Of a stretch of 7,576 nt of DNA, positions 1 to 4,858 are shown piece after piece (positions within the stretch are counted from its first letter, which is position 1; each line of letters opens with the position of its first letter). A program made the position numbers and the translations under genes. The notes under the pieces were generated by a model that did not search any database, was not told the DNA's origin, and saw only the letters and a program-made list of their open reading frames with translations. Source of the stretch: Methylophilus sp. (GTDB lineage: Bacteria > Pseudomonadota > Gammaproteobacteria > Burkholderiales > Methylophilaceae). The DNA lies in the NCBI GenBank assembly GCA_027489475.1, contig JAIXZQ010000197.1, forward strand, positions 1 to 7,576, in the 5' to 3' direction.

Positions 1-1572
1 GCCTTGCTGTTTATCGGGCTGTGTGGTCTCAACGTCCTACCAACGCTGTTCAGCCCCACGCAGCCAGCGCCGCAACTGCCGTTAATACAAGGCTATCTAT
101 TATGGGCTGCCGCCTTGGCCACACTGGGTCTGCGTTTACGACTACACTTAGGCCTGCCGCGTTTGAGTCTGGTGTTGGCATGGGCGCTACTGCTGGCGGG
201 CGCAGTCAATGCCGGCTTTGTCCTGCTGCAATGGGCAATGGCCGCTGGTGTCGCGCTGCCTATGCCGCGTTGGGGCAGCTTAGGGTTGTTGGCCCAAAAT
301 AACCATTTGGCTGACTTGACGGCACTGGCGCTGTGGTCGTTGTGTGTACTGTTTGCCAATCGGCGACTGGGCCAGCGCGTCTTATGGCTGGGCATGGGGC
401 TGGGCTTAGTCGTGCTGTCTTTATCTGGCGCGCGTACTGGGCTGTTATATTTGTTGTTGATTGCTGCCTTGTGCTGGATGCTGACGGCCAAGGCCGCTGA
501 GGCCAGCCCAATCCGCCAGTTGCGACGTCTCACGCTGCTCAGTCTGCCAGCGTATGTCCTGATGCAAGGCCTTATCGTACTGGTTACGCCAGAAGGCTGG
601 ATACATGCGCCATGGCAACGCGCCTGGCAGGCCATGCAGCCCGGAAGCCCCTCTTTGCGCTGGCAGTTCTGGCAAACCAGCTGGCAATTGTGGCTTGAAC
701 ACCCTTGGCTAGGCATAGGCAGCGGCCAATTGCGCTGGACCTCCTTTTGGCTGGCTGACGATCCTTCACGCAATCTGGCAGGCATGTTGTTTGAGCATGC
801 GCACAATCTCTGGCTGCACTTATTGGCTGAGCAAGGGCTGCTGGGCCTGACTTGGGTGCTTGTCATTGGTGGACTATGGCTGCGTCAATGCCGCGCCCAA
901 GCCTTGTTCCGCTGGGAAACCGCATGGATACTCGGCGTGCTGGCCATCTTGCTGTTGCACAGCCAATTGGAGTATCCGTTGTGGTATAGCTATTTTTTAG
1001 GGCTGTTTGCTATCTGCCTAGGCGCGGCTGAAGCGCAAGGCTGGCAGGGGCCTGCCATCAGTGTGTCTATGCAACGGCTGTGTCGGCTAGGCCTAGGGCT
1101 AGCGTGGGCTGTCGCACTCTGGCAAGGCCTGACCATGCTAGAAGCCAACCGGCGTCTGGAACATCAAGTCACGCAATTACAACGCCTTAGCTTGAGTGCC
1201 GCGGATACACAACAATTGGTAACAGACATGCTATGGGTGAAACATCACAGCCTGCTCTCGCCCTACGCTGATATGATTTTGGCAAGTAGCGTACAACCGA
1301 GCGCAGACAATGCCGAGCAACTCTTGCCCATCGTGCAGTCAGCCATGCACTTTATGCCGTTAAGCCGCGCCTGTGCGCACTGGATAATTCTACTTTCCAT
1401 GCACACACCGCAGTCCCCTGCACAGCATGCTCTCGCCGTGCAGGCCACCCGCGCATGGTTACGCTTGCCTCACCCAGAACTGACCGCAACCTTGGCCAGC
1501 TTACCGCCTGCACAGGCACAACTGTTAGCGCAATGGATAGCAGAAGCTCGGCAACCCGCTGCGCAGCAATAA
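1..1572 (+). CDS. PglL/Wzy-type O-oligosaccharide ligase, integral membrane (5' end missing)
   Basis: Likely a polytopic inner-membrane glycosyl ligase that moves a lipid-linked glycan onto an acceptor in the periplasm. The frame is open from base 1, so the true start lies upstream; residues here are counted from the TTG at base 4 (522 codons to TAA). Successive hydrophobic segments fill about residues 1-380. Visible motifs: QNNHLAD (98-104), which resembles the N-H-F-A-D signature of PglL proteins; SLSGARTG (139-146) with the arginine typical of Wzy_C; HPWLGIGSGQ (233-242); FEHAHNLWLHLLAEQG (263-278) with a histidine pair; and HSQLEYPLWYSYF (319-331). After a last membrane segment (about 364-381) comes a soluble tail of about 140 residues, as in the Wzy_C_2 region of PglL proteins. 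From family size I infer that about 50-70 N-terminal residues are missing. O-antigen ligase or polymerase is the alternative, but the NNHLAD motif and the C-terminal tail favour protein glycosylation. No pilin gene is visible to name the acceptor. Confidence 0.85.
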   Translation, partial: ALLFIGLCGLNVLPTLFSPTQPAPQLPLIQGYLLWAAALATLGLRLRLHLGLPRLSLVLAWALLLAGAVNAGFVLLQWAMAAGVALPMPRWGSLGLLAQNNHLADLTALALWSLCVLFANRRLGQRVLWLGMGLGLVVLSLSGARTGLLYLLLIAALCWMLTAKAAEASPIRQLRRLTLLSLPAYVLMQGLIVLVTPEGWIHAPWQRAWQAMQPGSPSLRWQFWQTSWQLWLEHPWLGIGSGQLRWTSFWLADDPSRNLAGMLFEHAHNLWLHLLAEQGLLGLTWVLVIGGLWLRQCRAQALFRWETAWILGVLAILLLHSQLEYPLWYSYFLGLFAICLGAAEAQGWQGPAISVSMQRLCRLGLGLAWAVALWQGLTMLEANRRLEHQVTQLQRLSLSAADTQQLVTDMLWVKHHSLLSPYADMILASSVQPSADNAEQLLPIVQSAMHFMPLSRACAHWIILLSMHTPQSPAQHALAVQATRAWLRLPHPELTATLASLPPAQAQLLAQWIAEARQPAAQQ

Positions 1573-1640
1573 GGCAGCCTATTGATGGCAGACGATGCGC
1601 GACTCAGCTTGGTCAACCAATCACCTTGTAAATACGGCAA

Positions 1641-1671
1641 TAAAAAACAGGCCCTAAGATGGAGGGCCTGT
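1641..1671 (-). terminator. Intrinsic terminator of the thrB/BPSS1780 transcription unit
   Basis: A perfect 9-bp stem, ACAGGCCCT (1647-1655) with AGGGCCTGT (1663-1671), closes a 7-base loop. On the minus strand the stem is followed directly by a T tract (TTTTTT, from the A run at 1642-1647), which is the classic intrinsic terminator layout. It lies about 60 bases past the stop of the BPSS1780 gene and so ends transcription arriving from that gene. On the plus strand no T run follows the hairpin, so it would be at best a weak terminator for the converging ligase gene. Confidence 0.85.
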
Positions 1672-1729
1672 AAGTATGGTTGGCAGCGACAAGCGCGACT
1701 ACAAGCTGTCGTGCTGGACGGGCGATGGG

Positions 1730-2551
1730 TTAAGCACTGGTCACCAATGGTGCTGCCTTAAACACGTCTTTGTAAGTGATGTATTGAAAGGCAAACATCA
1801 GCGCGTTAATCGCCAGCAAGGCGGCAAACACCAGCAAAGGCATCAGCAGTTGCGCCAGCACGGGCAACAAGGCGCCTAATAGCCCAATCACCAGCCCCAA
1901 ACCTAGCATGATGACCAGCATACCCACAGTCATCACCAACCATGAGACGCCCATAGGCACGGTATATTGCAACATCCCGGCGATGCTAGACTTCACCGCT
2001 TTGACCAGCGGATAGCCGTTTAGGGCAATCAGCATGGGTGAAAACCAGGTCGCGATAAACAGTGGCAGCAATAGCAGCAGGCCTTTGACCATAAACGACA
2101 GCACGTTTTCAATAAACAGCGTCATTTGTGACTCAGTCATGCCCACTTTGCTGGGTGCGTGCGACACCAGATAAGCCAAGTCACTGCTCAATAAATAGGT
2201 AGCGAGTACCGCATAAATCAAACAACTGCCGCCTAACATGGCCAGTGGTTTGATATGCGGCTGCAACTGTTGCCAAATCAGGCGGGGCGCAAACGCTTGC
2301 GTCAGATCGACCTGCCGATACAGCAGGACTATCCATGCCATACACACTGGCCACACCACCACCGTGACCAAGCCGAGAAAGCCTAGCAACGGCAAGGATG
2401 GCAAAACCATAAACACAAAGATATACGCCAGTGAGCACAGCATCCACAGATGAGGCTGGGTGCGAAATAAAGCCACGCTTTCTCTCACCCAACGCATGCC
2501 ACGCTGGTTGCTGGTTTCTGTGGTTTTTACAATCGGGGTGTCGGTCATCAT
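1730..2551 (-). CDS. BPSS1780-family membrane protein, function unknown
   Basis: A 273-residue multi-pass membrane protein of the betaproteobacterial BPSS1780 family; no reaction is known. A short polar N-terminus leads into the family's opening pattern, G-x-x-W-V-x-E-S-x-x-L-F-R-x-x-P-x-x-W (residues 18-36). Hydrophobic segments lie at about 37-52, 56-78, 102-121, 152-177 and, as a long stretch, 195-257. The last one ends in FQYITYKDVF, matching the Y-x-S-Y-R-D-I-F type ending that I recall for this family. The start ATG at 2551 overlaps the thrB stop (ATGA) and is followed at once by a second in-frame ATG at 2548; either could be used, with GGAAAG (2564-2559) 7 or 10 bases upstream. The four-base overlap implies translational coupling to thrB. 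An intrinsic terminator follows the gene. The family call rests on overall pattern and is fairly sure; the function is open. Confidence 0.85.
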   Translation of the reverse strand: MMTDTPIVKTTETSNQRGMRWVRESVALFRTQPHLWMLCSLAYIFVFMVLPSLPLLGFLGLVTVVVWPVCMAWIVLLYRQVDLTQAFAPRLIWQQLQPHIKPLAMLGGSCLIYAVLATYLLSSDLAYLVSHAPSKVGMTESQMTLFIENVLSFMVKGLLLLLPLFIATWFSPMLIALNGYPLVKAVKSSIAGMLQYTVPMGVSWLVMTVGMLVIMLGLGLVIGLLGALLPVLAQLLMPLLVFAALLAINALMFAFQYITYKDVFKAAPLVTSA

Positions 2552-3474
2552 GTCAGTGCTTTCCGATGCAGCAAAATCCGCTCAAAATGGGCGGGGTCTT
2601 TGGCATGGGTGAGTTCGCCCGCCAATGGGTAATAAAAATCATACAACCGCGATAACCAGAAGCGCAAGGCAGCCCGGCGTAACAAGGCTGGCCAATGGGT
2701 TTTTTCACTGGCCACAAACGGTCGCACCGCTTGATAAGCATTCATAAACACCGCTAATTTTTCGTCTTGCAAGTCACCATGGCTGTCTACACACCAATCA
2801 TTGACGGCAATCGCCACATCATAGGCCAGCACATCATGGCAGGCATAATAAAAATCGATAAAGCCGCCCAAGCGGTCGCCATCAAACAGCACGTTGTCAC
2901 GGAACAAATCACCGTGTATCACGCCATGCGGCAGCCCTGACAGGTCTAAGCCATGCTGAAACTCCAGCTCTTCTTGCAACAAATATTGCTGTACCGGCGC
3001 CAATTTAGGCAGCACTTGTTGCGCAGTCATGACCCTCCAGCCCTGTCCGCGCTGATTATGCGATTGCGCATGAAACGACAAGCCTGCGAGGTGCATGCGC
3101 GCCAAGGTATCCGCCACCGCTTCGATTTGCGTCAAATTGGGCTGGCTGACATCAGTGCCTTGCAAACAACTGACCATCAAAGCAGGCTTACCATGCAGGC
3201 GTTGCAAGGCCACCCCATTGGCATCGACGATGGGGCGTGGACACAACAGACCATGGTGCGACAGATGGGTCATTAAATTGACAAAATAGGGCAATTCGTC
3301 AAAGTCGTTTTTTTCAAACACCGTCAGCACAAAGCGCGCCTGTGTCGTTTCGACAAAGTAATTGGTATTGGTGATGCCGGCCGCGATGCCGCGTAAGGTC
3401 AGCAGCTCGCCGACTTGAAAAGGCGTCAGCCACTGACGCACTTCATCCAAACTTAAGGTGGTAAATACAGACAT
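2548..3474 (-). CDS. thrB: Homoserine kinase, APH/ThrB-2 type
   Basis: Phosphorylates L-homoserine with ATP to O-phospho-L-homoserine, the committed step of the threonine branch, in the cytoplasm. The 308 residues match the aminoglycoside-phosphotransferase-fold homoserine kinases of beta- and alphaproteobacteria, not the GHMP-fold enzyme of E. coli. Visible elements: GIAAGITNTNYFV (29-41), the glycine/asparagine-rich nucleotide-binding start of this subfamily; FVLTVFEK (48-55), with the N-lobe strand and lysine; HGDLFRDN (187-194), with catalytic D189 and N194; and GFIDFYYACHD (204-214), where D207 corresponds to the metal-binding DFG-like aspartate. The start MSVFT is the usual opening of the family, so ATG 3474 is well supported although no good Shine-Dalgarno precedes it; a perfect palindrome sits there instead. 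It lies 33 bases after the DUF2782 gene and overlaps the next gene by four bases, so all three are probably co-transcribed. The enzyme looks complete and active. Confidence 0.95.
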   Translation of the reverse strand: MSVFTTLSLDEVRQWLTPFQVGELLTLRGIAAGITNTNYFVETTQARFVLTVFEKNDFDELPYFVNLMTHLSHHGLLCPRPIVDANGVALQRLHGKPALMVSCLQGTDVSQPNLTQIEAVADTLARMHLAGLSFHAQSHNQRGQGWRVMTAQQVLPKLAPVQQYLLQEELEFQHGLDLSGLPHGVIHGDLFRDNVLFDGDRLGGFIDFYYACHDVLAYDVAIAVNDWCVDSHGDLQDEKLAVFMNAYQAVRPFVASEKTHWPALLRRAALRFWLSRLYDFYYPLAGELTHAKDPAHFERILLHRKALT

Positions 3475-3485
3475 GAAGACACACG

Positions 3486-3499
3486 GCGCGTTAACGCGC
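3486..3499. repeat. Perfect 14-bp palindrome between the DUF2782 gene and thrB
   Basis: GCGCGTTAACGCGC is its own reverse complement: two 5-base GC-only arms around TTAA. It fills the middle of the 33-base spacer and ends 11 bases before the thrB ATG, where a ribosome binding site would be expected. In RNA it can form a short 5-bp hairpin with a four-base loop. It has no following T run, so it is not a standard terminator. A role in thrB translation or message processing is inference only. Confidence 0.6.
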
Positions 3500-3507
3500 G
3501 CTGGAGA

Positions 3508-3852
3508 TTAAAAGCGGAACAGAATCCATTTGGGCACAGACAGCGGACGGGTAGGACCATCATTGACCCAGTTACCATTTCGGTCTTCGCGGTGCAGATA
3601 ATACGACTTGCCGCTAGGCGGTGTGACTTTGACCATATAGACCTCGCCATTCAAGCTGTATTCTTCGACCTCGTTTTCACCGTCTTTGCGTTTGCTCACG
3701 CTAGGTTGGTCAATCGGCTGGCCTTCGATGATTTTTGGCGGAGAAGGCACTTCATCTAGCAGCTCGGCATCTTGTGGAGCCGCCGCCAGCGCATTGAAAG
3801 ACCACAGCCACAGGGCCATAGCGGCCAACACCAGTTTGAAACATACGCGCAT
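3508..3852 (-). CDS. DUF2782 family secreted protein
   Basis: A 114-residue protein of unknown function that I recognise as the DUF2782 family, found in beta- and gammaproteobacteria. Residues 1-24 form a signal peptide: R2 and K6, a hydrophobic core (L7-F19), then the A-L-A-A ending, with cleavage likely after A23 or A24. The mature protein is therefore probably periplasmic, about 90 residues long, and has no lipobox. An acidic, proline-rich linker (P26-P50) precedes the conserved part: VEEYSLNGEVYMVKVTP (62-78), then YYLHREDRNGNW (84-95) and the aromatic C-terminus VPKWILFRF (106-114). The length is normal for the family. The start is secure: AAAAGGAG (3866-3859) lies six bases before the ATG. 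It is the first gene of a likely DUF2782-thrB-BPSS1780 unit and has its own promoter-like sequence and a tandem dyad repeat upstream. Confidence 0.9.
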   Translation of the reverse strand: MRVCFKLVLAAMALWLWSFNALAAAPQDAELLDEVPSPPKIIEGQPIDQPSVSKRKDGENEVEEYSLNGEVYMVKVTPPSGKSYYLHREDRNGNWVNDGPTRPLSVPKWILFRF

Positions 3853-3858
3853 GGAGCA

Positions 3859-3866
3859 CTCCTTTT
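3859..3866 (-). promoter_or_regulatory. Strong Shine-Dalgarno of the DUF2782 gene
   Basis: AAAAGGAG on the minus strand, six bases from the ATG at 3852. It is the best ribosome binding site in the window and contrasts with the lack of one before thrB downstream, which suggests that translation of the unit is initiated mainly here. Confidence 0.75.
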
Positions 3867-3878
3867 AGCAGTCTGACT

Positions 3879-3906
3879 ATTCTAGCAAAAAGCCGCGCAT
3901 AGTCGC
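3879..3906 (-). promoter_or_regulatory. Candidate sigma-70 promoter for DUF2782-thrB-BPSS1780
   Basis: On the minus strand TAGAAT (3884-3879) matches the -10 consensus at five of six bases. Sixteen bases upstream is GCGACT (3906-3901), which keeps only the central GAC of a -35 box. Transcription would start near 3872, about 20 bases before the ATG. The weak -35 coincides with the edge of the first unit of the tandem repeat (3901-3960), which fits a promoter needing an activator or blocked by a repressor. Read by eye. Confidence 0.45.
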
Positions 3907-3960
3907 ACAGCGTGCGCAGAATAAACTTACAGTCGCACTAAGTGCACAGCATAAACCCTA
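3901..3960. repeat. Tandem 30-bp repeat, each unit built on a GCAC-N3-GTGC dyad
   Basis: Units 3901-3930 and 3931-3960 begin with the same AGTCGCAC and agree at 21 of 30 positions, with 21 of the first 26 identical. Each holds an inverted repeat: CGCAC-AGC-GTGCG at 3904-3916 and GCAC-TAA-GTGC at 3935-3945. The 3-base spacer has changed completely between copies while both arms are kept. The centres (3910 and 3940) are exactly 30 bp apart, close to three helical turns, so both face the same side of the DNA. Each dyad is followed by a short conserved CAG-N-ATAAAC tail. Position upstream of a gene start and over a weak -35 makes a two-site operator the simplest reading; a pair of RNA hairpins is the alternative. 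Confidence 0.65.
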
Positions 3961-4035
3961 ACCTCTCCCAAAGACGCCTCACAAAGACCGTGACCTCGCC
4001 GCCGATCTGCTTGCGACAGTTGGGAATCCATGACC
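3961..4035. other. Non-coding spacer after the LOG gene; no terminator seen
   Basis: These bases separate the LOG stop from the tandem repeat. I found no GC-rich hairpin with a T run on the minus strand, so LOG transcripts may read on into DUF2782-thrB or end by a Rho-dependent route. No reading frame, RNA gene or other repeat stands out. Confidence 0.4.
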
Positions 4036-4761
4036 TTATAAATACAGTTGCATCTTGCGCTCGGCTGGCGTCAGTTCAAAGCCGGTGGTCTCATAATGCT
4101 TAAAGATGGCATCCACAATGCGCTGCGGCTCGTCTATCACCTGTATCAGCTCCATGTCTTCAGGCGAGGCCATCCCCTCGGCCACCAGCGTATGACGCAA
4201 CCAATAAACCAGCCCACTCCAAAATGCTTCACCCACCAAAATAATGGGAATCTTGCGGCTCTTGCCGGTCTGTACCAAGGTGATGGCTTCCATCAGCTCA
4301 TCTAGGGTGCCAAAGCCACCCGGCATCACAACAAAGGCACTGGCATATTTAACAAACATGACCTTGCGCATAAAAAAGTACTTAAAGCTGATGCCGATGT
4401 CTTGATAGGGATTGCCGTGCTGTTCAAATGGCAGCTTGATATTCAAGCCGACACTGGCACCACGGCCCGGAAACGCGCCCTTATTGGCGGCCTCCATAAT
4501 GCCAGGGCCACCGCCAGAAATGACGGTAAAGCCTGAGTCTGACAACAGACGCGCAATTTCTTCGGTGCGTTTGTAATACGGATGGTCTGGCTGGGTGCGC
4601 GCACTGCCAAAGATAGACACGGCAGGGGTAATGGCTTTGAGTGCCTCGGTGGCGCCAACAAACTCGGCCATGATTTCAAAGGCGTGCCAGGATTCATGGC
4701 TGGCATCATCGCCATTGAGCAGTTCTGGCTCCACCATGGTAGGCAGCTTGGGGGTGGTCAT
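4036..4761 (-). CDS. LOG-family nucleotide 5'-monophosphate phosphoribohydrolase (TIGR00730 type)
   Basis: A cytoplasmic Rossmann-fold enzyme of the LOG (Lonely Guy) / TIGR00730 family, whose studied members hydrolyse the N-glycosidic bond of nucleoside 5'-monophosphates to release a base and ribose 5-phosphate. Visible: FGSAR (51-55), SGGGPGIMEAAN (82-93), RK at 132-133, and the family hallmark PGGFGTLDE (147-155) with its catalytic glutamate E155. With 241 residues it is slightly longer than plant-type LOG because of an N-terminal extension, as in the longer bacterial group. I chose the ATG at 4761 because GAAGGA (4776-4771) lies nine bases upstream; an in-frame GTG at 4785 would add eight residues but has no ribosome binding site. 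Whether it acts on cytokinin-type nucleotides, or on AMP or other nucleotides as a housekeeping or salvage enzyme, cannot be read from the sequence. It is divergent from polA. Confidence 0.9.
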   Translation of the reverse strand: MTTPKLPTMVEPELLNGDDASHESWHAFEIMAEFVGATEALKAITPAVSIFGSARTQPDHPYYKRTEEIARLLSDSGFTVISGGGPGIMEAANKGAFPGRGASVGLNIKLPFEQHGNPYQDIGISFKYFFMRKVMFVKYASAFVVMPGGFGTLDELMEAITLVQTGKSRKIPIILVGEAFWSGLVYWLRHTLVAEGMASPEDMELIQVIDEPQRIVDAIFKHYETTGFELTPAERKMQLYL

Positions 4762-4858
4762 TCGTAAGATTCCTTCAACATTCACAGCAAATTAGTGTAC
4801 ATGAAGTGGCTTTGAAATGCGTAAAATACGTGACTGATTTGATTCTAGAGATGTCGTT
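4762..4858. promoter_or_regulatory. Divergent control region between the LOG gene and polA
   Basis: These 97 bases must hold the starts for both genes. For polA (+), TAAAAT (4822-4827) is a reasonable -10 but I see no good -35; it lies inside an inverted repeat CGTA-AAA-TACG (4820-4830). TTGAAA (4812-4817) resembles a -35 but has no matching -10 at the right distance. For the LOG gene (-), TACACT (4799-4794) is a weak -10 candidate. The polA ribosome binding site is a poor GAG (4848-4850), eight bases from the ATG. These are by-eye candidates only. Confidence 0.35.

Noticed and set aside
93..866. 257-residue open frame on the minus strand opposite the ligase gene
   Set aside because: Low-complexity Ser/Arg/Pro-rich translation typical of the antisense of a leucine-rich membrane protein; the plus-strand gene has clear family motifs.
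1609..1620. Inverted repeat TTGGT-CA-ACCAA after the ligase stop
   Set aside because: Too short, with a 2-base centre that cannot form a loop with all pairs, and no T run; chance dyads of this size are common.
1684..1716. Bulged hairpin (CAG-CGACA with TGTCG-TG-CTG) just downstream of the BPSS1780 stop
   Set aside because: Only 5+3 pairs with a 2-base bulge and a 15-base loop, and no T run; the perfect hairpin at 1647-1671 explains termination better.
1676..1879. 67-residue plus-strand frame at the end of the BPSS1780 gene
   Set aside because: Gln/His-rich translation antisense to the last membrane segment of the BPSS1780 protein; no ribosome binding site.
3901..3960. Tandem repeat considered as a mini-CRISPR or as a REP/ERIC element
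   Set aside because: The two units abut with no spacers and differ at 9 of 30 positions, and their dyads are much shorter than REP or ERIC arms; an operator-like pair fits better.
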